Source: Parasulfitobacter algicola
GTDB taxonomy: Bacteria; Pseudomonadota; Alphaproteobacteria; Rhodobacterales; Rhodobacteraceae
DNA: 64,000 nucleotides
Reading direction: 5' to 3'
NCBI RefSeq assembly: GCF_013315265.1
Contig: NZ_JABUFE010000001.1
Location: forward strand, 407,001-471,000
Shown here: one piece after another, positions 1 to 9,639 of the stretch
Numbering within the stretch: position 1 is the stretch's first letter
Layout: every line of letters begins with the position of its first letter
Notes under the pieces: generated by a model
The model's input: the letters and a program-made list of their open reading frames with translations, nothing else
What the model was told of the DNA's origin: nothing
Databases searched by the model: none
Made by a program: the position numbers and the translations under genes

Positions 1-1998
1 TTCGCCTTCGTATTCGAAATCAACGCCGCGTTCATCCAGAACACGCGGGGCCATGTGCATCTTTTCGGCACGTTCCGAGACCGGATAACCAAAAGTCGAA
101 AAACTAACAAATGCAACACGCGGTTCTAGCCCTAATTCTTGTGCCACAGCAGCCCCATGGGTCGCGATATTGGCCAGATCATGTTCATCAGGCCATTCAT
201 GGACAAGTGTATCTGTGATCAAAACAATTCGGCCCTTTAACAAAACAGCCGTGACACCCACCGCGCCATCTTGGGTAGAAGCATCAAAAACATGGTTCAT
301 CAGACCCAAAACATGCGCTGATTTCCGTGTTGCGCCAGTGACCAGACCGTCTCCATGCCCATGTGCCAACATTAATGCGGAAAATACATGACGGTCGCGG
401 GCTGCAAGGCGGTGGATGTCCTGTCTGTCGTGCCCCTTGCGTTGCAATCTGTCATATAAAAAGGATTTGTAGACATCCAAATGTGTCGTGTTAGCCGCAT
501 TCACGATTTCAAGCTCGCGTACGGCATCACCAAGACCTGCAGCATCCAGTTTTTCTTTCACATCCGCTTCGCGACCCACAACCAAGGCTTTGCCCATACC
601 AGAGCGCTGGTATTGAACAGCGGCACGCAGAACGCGAGTATCATCCCCTTCGGCAAAAATCATACGTGCCTGTGCTTGCTTGGCACGCGCATGAATACTG
701 CGCAGGATTGACGCTGTCGGATCCATGCGTGCTTTCAGGCTGACCTCATACCCTTCCATATCCACAATTGGGCGACGCGCAACGCCCGTATCCATGCCCG
801 CTTTGGCAACAGCGGGCGGGATTTTATAGATCAAGCGCGGGTCAAAGGGGGTCGGAATGATATATTCACGACCAAAACTTAATTTACGACCGTACGCCAC
901 AGCAACCTCGTCCGGTACATCTTCGCGGGCCAGATCAGCCAACGCCTTGGCGCAGGCAATTTTCATTTCATCGTTGATCGCACGGGCGTGAATATCCAAT
1001 GCCCCACGGAAAAGATACGGAAAGCCAAGCACATTGTTGACCTGATTTGGATAGTCAGACCGGCCTGTTGCAACAATGGCATCTGCACGAACCTCTTGGG
1101 CTTCTTCTGGCGTAATTTCAGGATCAGGGTTTGCCATGGCAAAAATCACCGGGTTTTCGGCCATGCTGGCGATCATATCAGATGTTACTGCGCCTTTGAC
1201 TGACACACCCAGAAAGACATCTGCATCTTTCATTGCCTCTTCCAATGATCGTGCATCCGTTTTTGCCGCATGAGCCGATTTCCATTGGTTCATTCCTTGG
1301 GTACGGCCTTGATAAATCACGCCTTTTGTGTCACAAACGATGCAGTTGTCGTGCTTGGCCCCCATTGTTTTGATCAGCTCAATACAAGCGATCCCTGCAG
1401 CACCTGCACCGTTCAGAACGATCTTGCAGTCTTCGATCTTTTTCTTCGTCAGATGCAACGCATTGATAAGACCCGCCGCACAGATAACGGCTGTTCCGTG
1501 CTGATCATCATGGAAAACGGGGATATCCATTTCCTCTTTCAGGCGCTGTTCAATGATAAAGCATTCCGGCGCTTTGATATCTTCCAGATTGATCCCGCCG
1601 AACGTCGGGCCCATCAGTTTGACCGCGTTGATAAAGGCATCGGGATCTTCGGTATCCAACTCAATATCAATGGAATTCACGTCTGCAAAGCGTTTGAATA
1701 AAACCGCTTTGCCCTCCATCACTGGTTTTGAGGCCAGCGCACCCAAATTCCCCATCCCCAAAATCGCCGTTCCGTTTGAGATCACAGCGACCATGTTGCC
1801 CTTATTTGTATAATCATACGCTGTTTCGGGTGCATCGGCGATGGCCTGCACAGGAACGGCAACGCCTGGCGAATAAGCCAGCGATAAATCTCGCTGTGTC
1901 GTCATCGGAACCGACGCATTAATCTCAAACTTTCCCGGTCGGGGTTGCATGTGATAATTCAGCGCCTCTTCTGGCGTGATCCGTGAATTTCTGCTCAT
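1..1998 (-). CDS. maeB: NADP-dependent malic enzyme, MaeB type (3' end outside window)
   Basis: Malic enzyme decarboxylates malate to pyruvate and yields NADPH. The 666 visible codons show a malic N-terminal domain with FHDDQHGTA near residue 163, a Rossmann motif GAGAAG near 197, and NPDPEITPEEA further on. From about residue 436 a phosphotransacetylase-like domain begins (ARMIFAEGDDTRVLRAA). This malic plus PTA fusion is the MaeB architecture; in MaeB proteins the PTA-like domain is regulatory. Family members run to about 750 residues, so roughly 90 C-terminal residues lie beyond the left edge. The ATG at 1998 begins MSRNSRITPEEALNYH, a typical N-terminus. The YrbL-like gene ends 25 bp upstream on the same strand, so the two may be co-transcribed. 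Confidence 0.95.
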   Translation of the reverse strand, partial: MSRNSRITPEEALNYHMQPRPGKFEINASVPMTTQRDLSLAYSPGVAVPVQAIADAPETAYDYTNKGNMVAVISNGTAILGMGNLGALASKPVMEGKAVLFKRFADVNSIDIELDTEDPDAFINAVKLMGPTFGGINLEDIKAPECFIIEQRLKEEMDIPVFHDDQHGTAVICAAGLINALHLTKKKIEDCKIVLNGAGAAGIACIELIKTMGAKHDNCIVCDTKGVIYQGRTQGMNQWKSAHAAKTDARSLEEAMKDADVFLGVSVKGAVTSDMIASMAENPVIFAMANPDPEITPEEAQEVRADAIVATGRSDYPNQVNNVLGFPYLFRGALDIHARAINDEMKIACAKALADLAREDVPDEVAVAYGRKLSFGREYIIPTPFDPRLIYKIPPAVAKAGMDTGVARRPIVDMEGYEVSLKARMDPTASILRSIHARAKQAQARMIFAEGDDTRVLRAAVQYQRSGMGKALVVGREADVKEKLDAAGLGDAVRELEIVNAANTTHLDVYKSFLYDRLQRKGHDRQDIHRLAARDRHVFSALMLAHGHGDGLVTGATRKSAHVLGLMNHVFDASTQDGAVGVTAVLLKGRIVLITDTLVHEWPDEHDLANIATHGAAVAQELGLEPRVAFVSFSTFGYPVSERAEKMHMAPRVLDERGVDFEYEGE

Positions 1999-2023
1999 GT
2001 GAAGTATCAGTCCTGTTCTGGGC

Positions 2024-2686
2024 TTATTTCTGCGAAAACGTCCGCGTGTCCGGGTGCCAGACAAGATTGACGCGTTCCGCCGTTCCTGCAAACCTTTTAT
2101 TCAGGGATCTTTCGTTGATGGTATCCGACCATTTACGCAGTGGGATCAAATGACTGTCGCCGAACCCGTCAATCAAAACAAACTGATCATGCCCGTTACG
2201 GTGACCGAAAACGATGTTGGATGAGTTAATATCATTGGCCCGAATGCGCCAGCTGAACATCCGTTGGGCAAAATCATCCAAAAGTGGGATATAATCCTGC
2301 AACGACCCTTGTTTCGCCAAATCGCGAAGCCGCGGGCCTGTTGGCTGATCTTTCAAACCAATGCGTTCGACCAGCATGCCCAAACCCAGATCTGTTTGCA
2401 CAAGGCCGCGCAGTTCAGAAATCGGCATTTCGCCTGTTGCTTTATCCTGCTGAAGTTTTGCCCGCAGATAACAATCGTATTCCCGAAACAAAAACCTGTA
2501 ATATGTCGACGGAAACAACTGGCGCACAATGCGTTTAGCGCCTTTTGCATCCAGATGATCAGCGCCCCGTAATAAAACCTTAACCATGACATTTGGCATA
2601 TCGTCGATCGTGTAAATCGCGCGTTTGGACCCGCGCGCCAACGGCTGCTTGTCATTTAGAATAAGGGGCTGTTTATCAATCAACAT
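2024..2686 (-). CDS. YrbL family (PhoP-regulated network) kinase-like protein
   Basis: A 220-residue cytosolic protein of the YrbL/PhoP_reg family, named after the E. coli PhoP/PmrA-regulated yrbL; its biochemical role is unknown. Visible features are a glycine/serine-rich start (LARGSKRAIY) followed by a beta-strand with lysine (NVMVKVL), and later RANDINSSNIVFG and FVLIDGFGDSHLIPL. Together these resemble a minimal protein-kinase/APH fold with catalytic loop and metal-binding Asp. The open frame extends upstream to 2788, but the ATG at 2686 matches the usual YrbL N-terminus and leaves a proper divergent promoter gap to mutS. It precedes maeB by 25 bp. The family assignment is by motif and length; the substrate is unknown. 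Confidence 0.75.
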   Translation of the reverse strand: MLIDKQPLILNDKQPLARGSKRAIYTIDDMPNVMVKVLLRGADHLDAKGAKRIVRQLFPSTYYRFLFREYDCYLRAKLQQDKATGEMPISELRGLVQTDLGLGMLVERIGLKDQPTGPRLRDLAKQGSLQDYIPLLDDFAQRMFSWRIRANDINSSNIVFGHRNGHDQFVLIDGFGDSHLIPLRKWSDTINERSLNKRFAGTAERVNLVWHPDTRTFSQK

Positions 2687-2769
2687 GTGTCGGTTTTCTT
2701 CCGAAGTTGGGCATAGATAGTTGCAACTGGCTCGCGCCACAACTACTCCGTTATAAAACGGGGGATGTT

Positions 2770-5421
2770 GTGACGAAATCTGCTGCAAACGTCACGCCAA
2801 TGATGGCGCAATATCTTGAGATCAAAGCGCAATATAAAGATGCGCTTTTGTTCTATCGTATGGGCGATTTTTACGAATTGTTCTTTGACGATGCCGTGGC
2901 TGCATCGGCCGCTTTGGATATTGCACTAACCAAGCGCGGCAAACATGACGGCAATGATATCGCAATGTGCGGTGTGCCGTTTCACGCAGCCGAAGGATAT
3001 CTGCTAACATTGATCCGCAAAGGGTTTCGCGTGGCCGTAGCCGAGCAGCTTGAAAACCCGGCCGAGGCGAAAAAGCGTGGCTATAAAGCCGTTGTGAAAC
3101 GCGATGTTGTGCGATTGATCACACCCGGCACCCTGACAGAAGAAACCCTTTTGGATGCGCGACAACATAATTATTTAGCCGCTTACGCTGAAGTGCGTAA
3201 AACAGGTGCCATAGCCTGGACCGATATTTCAACCGGTGAATTTCATGTCACCGATTGTCCGCGTATTCGACTTTCGCCTGAACTGGCACGGCTTGGTCCA
3301 CGTGAATTGTTGATCGTAGATGGGTTACAGGCTGAATTATCAGATCTAACAGATGACCTTGGCATATCTGTTACAGCGCTTTCCAAAGCCAGTTTTGATA
3401 GTACATCAGGCGAAAGACGTCTGTGTGATCTGTTCAAAATCTCAACCCCGGATGCGTTTGGGGAATTCAGCCGCGCTGAACATGGCGCGATGGGTGCGCT
3501 GATCGAATATCTGGACATCACGCAGAAAGGTCAATTGCCCCTTCTGCGTCCGCCCATACGGGAAAAAACCGGCGGTGTAATGCAGATTGATCCTGCCACA
3601 CGGCGCAATCTTGAGATCACTCAAAGTCTGTCTGGTGGTAAGGATGGATCGCTTTTACATGCGATTGACAGAACCGTCACAGCTGGGGGGGGTCGTTTGT
3701 TGCAAGGATGTATCGCGTCACCCTCACGCGATTTGGTCACGATCAATGCGCGCCATGATTCAGTTCAGTTTTTTGTAGAAACATCACGCCTACGCAATGA
3801 TTTGCGCGCAGCATTGCAAAAAACACCTGACATGGATCGGGCGATATCGCGGATCGGGCTGGACCGTGCAGGCCCGCGTGATTTGACCGCCATTCGTAAC
3901 GGGCTAACCCAGGCTGAACAGATAGCTAAATACCTGGAAAGCGCTGATTTGCCCGATGATTTGCAACACACCTGTCAAGATTTAGGCGGACACCATGATT
4001 TGATCGCATTATTGGATGACGCATTGGTGGCCGAACCCCCTTTTATTGTGCGGGATGGCGGGTTTATTGCAAGCGGCTATCACGTTGAGCTTGATGAAAC
4101 CCGCAAACTGCGTGACGAAGGCCGCGGGGTGATTGCCGGTCTGCAAGCAGATTATGCACAACAATGCGAGGTTTCTTCGCTAAAGATCAAACATAACAAT
4201 GTCCTTGGTTATTTCATTGAAACCACCGCAACCCATGCTGAAAAAATGCTGTCAGCCCCCCTGTCCGAAACATTCATTCATCGCCAAACCACTGCAAATG
4301 CGGTGCGTTTTACGACTGTGCCATTATCAGAACTTGAAACAAAGATCCTGAACGCTGGCAATCGCGCGCTTGAGATTGAAAAGCAGCTGTTTGCCAGCCT
4401 CCGACAAACCATTCTGGATAACGCAGCGCAGGTTTTATCAACAGCAAGTGCCTTATCAAAATTTGATCTGTTTACCGCTTTTGCAGATCTGGCCAGTGGT
4501 GAAAACTGGTGTCGGCCGCAAATGGAAGACAGCAATGCCTTCGATATCACTGGCGGAAAACATCCGGTGGTCGAACAAGCACTGCGTCGTCAGGGCAGCC
4601 AGTCTTTTGTTGCCAACGATTGCGCCTTGTCTAAGGGTGATGATGGCGCGGATATCTGGCTTTTGACAGGGCCCAACATGGCCGGTAAATCAACATTTTT
4701 GCGCCAAAACGCTTTGATTGCCCTTTTGGCGCAGGCTGGATCATTTGTACCAGCTGAAAAGGCCCAGATCGGAATTGTGTCACAGCTTTTTTCCCGTGTT
4801 GGGGCATCAGATGATCTGGCGCGTGGTCGGTCGACCTTCATGGTTGAGATGGTCGAAACGGCTGCGATCCTAAATCAGGCTGATGATCGTGCGTTAGTTA
4901 TTTTAGATGAAATCGGGCGCGGCACGGCAACCTATGACGGTTTGTCCATTGCATGGGCCACATTGGAACACCTGCACGATGTCAATAAATGCCGCGCACT
5001 TTTCGCAACGCATTATCATGAAATGACAGCCCTGGCCGATAAACTGACTGGCGTGCAAAATGCCACCGTTGCCGTCAAGGAATGGGAAGGCGATGTGATT
5101 TTTCTGCATGAAGTCCGAAAAGGGGCTGCAGATCGGTCATATGGGGTCCAGGTTGCGCGCCTTGCCGGACTGCCAGACGCAGTTGTTGCGCGCGCGCGCG
5201 TCGTGCTGGATGCGTTAGAACAAGGTGAACGCGAAGGTGGTAAAAAGCCAAAAGCGTTAATTGATGATCTGCCTTTGTTTGCAGCAACACCACCAGTTCA
5301 AGCCACTATGCGAAAACAATCAGCGGTCGAGGATAAACTTCGGGACATTATGCCCGATGATTTATCCCCAAAAGACGCGCTGACATTGCTTTATGAATTG
5401 AAAGATCTGTTACCTGACTAA
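2770..5421 (+). CDS. mutS: DNA mismatch repair ATPase MutS
   Basis: MutS recognises base mismatches and short loops and starts mismatch repair with MutL. The 883-residue product has the N-terminal wedge motif GDFYELF (Phe34 and Glu36 on this numbering), connector and lever domains, Walker A GPNMAGKST near residue 634 and Walker B LVILDEIGRGTATYDG near 709, then the helix-turn-helix dimer region. Length is normal for the family (about 850-890). I chose the GTG at 2770 because GGGGG at 2760-2764 provides a ribosome site and because the longer open frame (from 2707) adds residues with no family resemblance that overlap the divergent promoter. Its last 4 bases overlap the convergent grpE stop. 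Confidence 0.96.
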   Translation: MTKSAANVTPMMAQYLEIKAQYKDALLFYRMGDFYELFFDDAVAASAALDIALTKRGKHDGNDIAMCGVPFHAAEGYLLTLIRKGFRVAVAEQLENPAEAKKRGYKAVVKRDVVRLITPGTLTEETLLDARQHNYLAAYAEVRKTGAIAWTDISTGEFHVTDCPRIRLSPELARLGPRELLIVDGLQAELSDLTDDLGISVTALSKASFDSTSGERRLCDLFKISTPDAFGEFSRAEHGAMGALIEYLDITQKGQLPLLRPPIREKTGGVMQIDPATRRNLEITQSLSGGKDGSLLHAIDRTVTAGGGRLLQGCIASPSRDLVTINARHDSVQFFVETSRLRNDLRAALQKTPDMDRAISRIGLDRAGPRDLTAIRNGLTQAEQIAKYLESADLPDDLQHTCQDLGGHHDLIALLDDALVAEPPFIVRDGGFIASGYHVELDETRKLRDEGRGVIAGLQADYAQQCEVSSLKIKHNNVLGYFIETTATHAEKMLSAPLSETFIHRQTTANAVRFTTVPLSELETKILNAGNRALEIEKQLFASLRQTILDNAAQVLSTASALSKFDLFTAFADLASGENWCRPQMEDSNAFDITGGKHPVVEQALRRQGSQSFVANDCALSKGDDGADIWLLTGPNMAGKSTFLRQNALIALLAQAGSFVPAEKAQIGIVSQLFSRVGASDDLARGRSTFMVEMVETAAILNQADDRALVILDEIGRGTATYDGLSIAWATLEHLHDVNKCRALFATHYHEMTALADKLTGVQNATVAVKEWEGDVIFLHEVRKGAADRSYGVQVARLAGLPDAVVARARVVLDALEQGEREGGKKPKALIDDLPLFAATPPVQATMRKQSAVEDKLRDIMPDDLSPKDALTLLYELKDLLPD

Positions 5422-5984
5422 CCGGCGGGTGTTGACGAAACACCAACTTGTGCTGGTCGCAGCAAACGATCATGCAACATGAAGCCTTCGGTCATGACCT
5501 GAATGATATCACCGGCAGAGGTATTCGGAACAGGTGCTTCGAACATCGCCTGATGAGCTTGTGGGTCGAATTTATCGCCAACTTCGGGTGCGATCACTTC
5601 AATCCCATGCTTTTTGAACACGTTCAAAAGTTCGCGCATGGTCAATTCGATCCCTTCGAACAAGGCCGCTGATGTTTTGCGTTGTTCTTCAGTCGCTGCT
5701 TCAATCGCGCGCTTCATGTTGTCATAAACCGGCAGCATATCGCGGGCCAGTTTCGATCCGCCGTAATTTTCGGCTTCACGTCGGTCCCGTTCGCTGCGCT
5801 TGCGCGTATTTTCCGTATCCGCCAAGGCCCGCATGAAACGATCACGAAAATCGTCACGTTCAGCGCGTAGTGCGTCTAGCTCAAGCTCTTCGTCGGAAAA
5901 TTCGATCGATTGCTCTTCTTCCAACTCAGCCTCAGTGGCTGCGATATCATCCAGAAAGTCTTCTTCGTTCTTTGGCTCTGCCAT
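5418..5984 (-). CDS. grpE: Nucleotide exchange factor GrpE
   Basis: GrpE releases ADP from DnaK during the chaperone cycle and acts as a thermosensor. The 188-residue protein begins with a highly acidic, disordered stretch (residues 1-35), followed by a long charged helix typical of the dimeric GrpE coiled coil (ELDALRAERDDFRDRFMRALADTENTRKR region, about 33-75). The C-terminal beta domain follows (GIEVIAPEVGDKFDPQAHQAMFE, then GFMLHDRLLRPAQVGVS). The gene lies 11 bp downstream of hrcA, so hrcA-grpE form a heat-shock operon. It ends in a 4-bp convergent overlap with mutS. Confidence 0.96.
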   Translation of the reverse strand: MAEPKNEEDFLDDIAATEAELEEEQSIEFSDEELELDALRAERDDFRDRFMRALADTENTRKRSERDRREAENYGGSKLARDMLPVYDNMKRAIEAATEEQRKTSAALFEGIELTMRELLNVFKKHGIEVIAPEVGDKFDPQAHQAMFEAPVPNTSAGDIIQVMTEGFMLHDRLLRPAQVGVSSTPAG

Positions 5985-5995
5985 TCTTCTTACCT

Positions 5996-7060
5996 CTAAC
6001 CGCGGTTTGAGATCAGTTTCCCGATCAACTGCGCCGTATAATCGACAATGGGAACAATGCGCCCATAATTCAGCCTAGTCGGACCAATCACACCAACTGC
6101 GCCAATGATCTTACGATCAGCGTTCATATAGGGAGAGACCACCAAAGAGGAACCCGAAAGTGAAAAGAGTTTGTTCTCAGACCCAATAAAAATGCGCACA
6201 CCTTCGCCTTGATCAGTTAATTCAAGGAATTCTGCGATGTCTTGCTTGCGTTCCAGGTCATCAAACAGCGTTCTGATGCGTTCAAGATCCTCAGGTGCTG
6301 TACTGTTTTCCAAAAGATTCGCCCGCCCACGAACAATCAGACGTGCATTTTGTTCGCCCTGATTCTCCCAAAGGGCAAGACCGCTTTCAACCAGATCGCG
6401 CGAAAGGCTATCAATTTCCTGACGCCGTTTTGAAATTTCAGTTTCAATGATTTTGCGAACATCACCCAGAAACTTACCTTCGATCAGCGCATTCAGAAAA
6501 TTCGCCGCTTCGCGCATAGACGATGGTGTTTGACCAGATGGTGGCGTGAAAACACGATTTTCAACCTGACCATCGGCAAATACCAAAACCACCAAAGCGC
6601 GATCATGGCCCAGGGATACAAATTCGATATGCTTGATTGGTGCTTCGCGTTTCGGCGTCAGCACCAGACTGGCCCCTTGCGTGACACTCGACAGTGCTGA
6701 TCCGACCCTGTCCATAACCGCAGACACATCTGGATCATTTGATCCAAGCGTTTGATCAATCTTTTCGCGATCTTGATCGTTCAGGTTGCTGACCTCAAGC
6801 AGCCCATCCACAAACATACGCAGCCCTAGATCGGTCGGTACACGGCCTGCAGATATATGCGGACTGTCCAGCAAACCCATATATTCCAAATCTTGCATCA
6901 CATTGCGAATGGTGGCGGCGCTGATATTTTCGGACAACGTTCGCGTCAAGGTTCGTGATCCAACTGGATCACCATTTTCCAGATATCCTTCGACAACGCG
7001 TCGAAAGACTTCGCGCGATCTGTTGTTCAATTCATCAAAGGGCGGCATCGTATGTGGCAT
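5996..7060 (-). CDS. hrcA: Heat-inducible transcription repressor HrcA
   Basis: HrcA binds CIRCE operators and represses groESL-type heat-shock operons. The product is about 354 residues with an N-terminal winged helix (residues 10-90; DPVGSRTLTRTLSENISAATI and the conserved VMQDLEYMGLLDSPHISAGRVPT block). A GAF-like domain and dimerisation region follow, with the family signature near the C-terminus (GVIGPTRLNYGRIVPIVDYTAQLI). The start is uncertain: an upstream TTG at 7087, ATG at 7060 and ATG at 7048 are all in frame, and none has a strong ribosome site. I prefer 7060, which gives MPHTMPPFDELNNRSREVFR. I saw no CIRCE inverted repeat in this window, so its targets are elsewhere. Confidence 0.93.
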   Translation of the reverse strand: MPHTMPPFDELNNRSREVFRRVVEGYLENGDPVGSRTLTRTLSENISAATIRNVMQDLEYMGLLDSPHISAGRVPTDLGLRMFVDGLLEVSNLNDQDREKIDQTLGSNDPDVSAVMDRVGSALSSVTQGASLVLTPKREAPIKHIEFVSLGHDRALVVLVFADGQVENRVFTPPSGQTPSSMREAANFLNALIEGKFLGDVRKIIETEISKRRQEIDSLSRDLVESGLALWENQGEQNARLIVRGRANLLENSTAPEDLERIRTLFDDLERKQDIAEFLELTDQGEGVRIFIGSENKLFSLSGSSLVVSPYMNADRKIIGAVGVIGPTRLNYGRIVPIVDYTAQLIGKLISNRG

Positions 7061-7165
7061 GTTTAGATATTTGAGGCCAATTTTCAAAAGAGCAAGAGCA
7101 GGAAAGTGGTTGCGCTTGATCTAATGCCGTGGGTATTCCGACATTGCAACAGAACGGAGCACCCA

Positions 7166-7876
7166 ATGCGGCCATCTTCTCGTGATCTTGATCAAATGCG
7201 TACGATTTCCATTGAAACCAACGTGACCCGCTATGCGGAAGGTTCATGTATGATCAAATGTGGGGAAACCCATGTGCTTTGTACGGCCTCAATTGATGAT
7301 CGGGTGCCCCCATTTTTGAAAAACTCTGGGCTGGGCTGGGTAACGGCGGAATATGGTATGCTGCCTCGTGCAACCCATACTCGAATGCGACGCGAGGCGA
7401 AAAATGGTCAATCTGGCAGGACACAGGAAATTCAGCGTCTGATTGGGCGCAGTCTTCGGGCAGGCATTGATCGCGTTGCTTTAGGTGAACGCCAGATCAC
7501 CGTCGATTGTGATGTCATTCAGGCCGATGGCGGAACGCGTTGCGCATCGATCACTGGCGGATGGGTCGCCCTGCGGTTGGCAATCAATGCGCTGATGAAG
7601 GCGGGCGATGTGATTTCAGACCCGATGCTGGATCACGTGGCCGCCGTAAGTTGTGGTATTTATGCAGGTCAGCCAGTGCTGGATCTGGATTACCCTGAAG
7701 ACAGCGAAGCTGGCGTTGACGGCAATTTCGTCATGATGGGCAGTAGTCGTCTGGTTGAAGTTCAGATGTCTGCCGAAGGATCGACCTTTTCGCGCGACGA
7801 AATGAACACGTTGATGGACCTAGCTGAAAAAGGTGTTGGCGAATTGGTTGCAGCGCAAAAGGCGGCTGTGTCCTGA
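7166..7876 (+). CDS. rph: Ribonuclease PH
   Basis: RNase PH is a phosphorolytic 3'-5' exoribonuclease that trims tRNA 3' ends. The 236-residue product matches the family in length and sequence: [12 protein letters not shown] start, [53 protein letters not shown] and [14 protein letters not shown], which includes the phosphate-binding arginines. The ATG at 7166 has GGAG at 7155-7158. It is the first gene of a compact rightward run, rph-rdgB-hemW, and is divergent from hrcA. Confidence 0.97.
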   Translation: MRPSSRDLDQMRTISIETNVTRYAEGSCMIKCGETHVLCTASIDDRVPPFLKNSGLGWVTAEYGMLPRATHTRMRREAKNGQSGRTQEIQRLIGRSLRAGIDRVALGERQITVDCDVIQADGGTRCASITGGWVALRLAINALMKAGDVISDPMLDHVAAVSCGIYAGQPVLDLDYPEDSEAGVDGNFVMMGSSRLVEVQMSAEGSTFSRDEMNTLMDLAEKGVGELVAAQKAAVS

Positions 7877-8485
7877 ATGCGCAAGCTGGTCGAGAAAAAG
7901 ATCGTTCTGGCGTCGCATAACGCCGGAAAACTGCGCGAGATCGCAGAGCTGTTGGTGCCATATGGGATCGAAGTCGTTTCAGCCGGTGATCTTGGCCTGG
8001 AAGAACCCGCAGAAACCGAAGACACGTTTGCCGGAAATGCCCGTATCAAAGCACATTTTGCAAGCGAAAACAGTGGTTTACCTGCTTTTTCAGATGACAG
8101 CGGTATCACTGTTGATGCGCTTGGTGGCGCCCCTGGTGTTTACACTGCAGATTGGGCAGAAACGGACAATGGCCGTGATTTTCCCATGGCAATGACCAAA
8201 GTTTGGAAGCTATTAGAAGCCAAAAACGCCCCTGCCCCGCGAACTGCTGCATTCAATTGCACGCTATGTCTTGCTTGGCCTGACGGTCACGATGAGGTTT
8301 TCGACGGTCGCGTTAATGGCCAGGTTGTCTGGCCGATGCGGGGTAAACTTGGGTTTGGATTTGATCCCGTTTTTTTGCCCGATGGCGAAACAGAAACCTT
8401 TGGAGAAATGAACCCCGCAAAAAAACATGGCATGAGTCACCGCGCGGATGCATTTCGTAAATTGATCGACGGATGTCTTGCCTGA
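7877..8485 (+). CDS. rdgB: XTP/dITP pyrophosphatase (non-canonical purine NTP hydrolase)
   Basis: This enzyme hydrolyses dITP, XTP and ITP to monophosphates and keeps deaminated purines out of DNA. In the 202-residue protein the substrate loop SHNAGK is at residues 13-18, FAGNARIKA and SDDSGITVDALGGAPGVYTAD supply the metal-binding acidic residues, and GFGFDPVFLPDG and SHRADAF complete the Ham1 signature. Its ATG follows the rph stop codon directly with no spacer, and its own stop overlaps the hemW start by 8 bases, so translational coupling across rph-rdgB-hemW is likely. Confidence 0.97.
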   Translation: MRKLVEKKIVLASHNAGKLREIAELLVPYGIEVVSAGDLGLEEPAETEDTFAGNARIKAHFASENSGLPAFSDDSGITVDALGGAPGVYTADWAETDNGRDFPMAMTKVWKLLEAKNAPAPRTAAFNCTLCLAWPDGHDEVFDGRVNGQVVWPMRGKLGFGFDPVFLPDGETETFGEMNPAKKHGMSHRADAFRKLIDGCLA

Positions 8486-9635
8486 GGATTGGCAAAACGC
8501 GGGCTTCGGCCTGTATATTCACTGGCCATTTTGTCAGGCAAAATGCCCATATTGCGACTTTAATTCGCATGTAACTGCTCAAATTGATCAATCCACCTGG
8601 GCAAATGCCTATATATCCGAGATTGATCGTATCGGGTTGGGTACTTCAGATCGCGTTTTGAATACCATGTTTTTTGGTGGTGGAACGCCCAGCCTGATGG
8701 CGGCTGAAACTGTTGATGCGGTAATAACCCATGCCCGCAAGACCTGGCATTTTGCAAATGATATTGAAATCACGCTTGAAGCTAATCCAACCTCTGTCGA
8801 AGCATCGCGATTTGCCGGATATCATGATGCGGGCGTCAATCGGGTTTCGATCGGCGTGCAATCGCTTCGCGATGATGATTTGCGCCGACTTGGCCGATTA
8901 CATTCCAAAGATGAAGCCCTGAGCGCCATCGAGATTGCCCGTAATACATTTCCCCGCATGAGTTTCGATCTGATGTACGGGCGACAAGATCAGACGGCAA
9001 AAGACTGGGAAGCTGAATTAAATGAGGCGATTGGTTTTGCCGCCGATCACTTGTCGCTGTACCAGCTGACAGTTGAAGACGGTACTGCTTTTGGCGATAG
9101 ATATAAGGCGGGACGATTACTTGGTCTGCCAGATGATGATCTTTCCGTTCAACTATTTGAAATTACTCAGGAAATTTGTGAACATAACGGCTTGCCCGCA
9201 TATGAAGTTTCAAACCATGCACCTGCTGATTCAGAAAGCAGACACAACATGATTTACTGGCGATATGGTGATTATGCCGGTATCGGACCCGGTGCGCACG
9301 GAAGGCTAACAATCCAAGGACAAAAGATTGCCACAGAAGCGGAAAAGTTGCCTGGAAAGTGGTTAAGTGGAGTTTCGTCAGGAATGGCTGAATTGCCTAG
9401 AACGGTTATTTCATCTTCAGATCAAGCGGCTGAATACCTGATGATGGGTCTGCGTTTGTCTGAGGGTGTAGATGTTGACCGCTTTGCCGCAATCAGTGGA
9501 ATGCCAATTAATCAAGATCATATAAAACAGCTATGTGAAGATGATTTAATGATATTAGATGAAAACAGAATTAAAACGACCAGACGAGGCCGTTTAATTC
9601 TGAACGCTGTTATCGAAGCTCTCTTGCGAGATTAA
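8478..9635 (+). CDS. hemW: Radical SAM heme chaperone HemW
   Basis: HemW is a radical-SAM family protein related to HemN that binds and delivers heme rather than oxidising coproporphyrinogen. The 385-residue product has the [4Fe-4S] ligands Cys19, Cys23 and Cys26 (CQAKCPYC), the glycine-rich FGGGTPSL motif and VSIGVQSL. It also carries HNMIYW, the HNxxYW heme motif that separates HemW from HemN. Translation appears to start at a TTG at 8478 inside the rdgB 3' end. The gene is convergent with parB with a 4-bp gap. Confidence 0.93.
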   Translation: MPEDWQNAGFGLYIHWPFCQAKCPYCDFNSHVTAQIDQSTWANAYISEIDRIGLGTSDRVLNTMFFGGGTPSLMAAETVDAVITHARKTWHFANDIEITLEANPTSVEASRFAGYHDAGVNRVSIGVQSLRDDDLRRLGRLHSKDEALSAIEIARNTFPRMSFDLMYGRQDQTAKDWEAELNEAIGFAADHLSLYQLTVEDGTAFGDRYKAGRLLGLPDDDLSVQLFEITQEICEHNGLPAYEVSNHAPADSESRHNMIYWRYGDYAGIGPGAHGRLTIQGQKIATEAEKLPGKWLSGVSSGMAELPRTVISSSDQAAEYLMMGLRLSEGVDVDRFAAISGMPINQDHIKQLCEDDLMILDENRIKTTRRGRLILNAVIEALLRD

Positions 9636-9639
9636 TACT

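Noticed and set aside
2707-2769. Upstream extension of mutS to an ATG at 2707
   Set aside because: The extra residues do not resemble MutS N-termini, and the GTG at 2770 has a good ribosome site.
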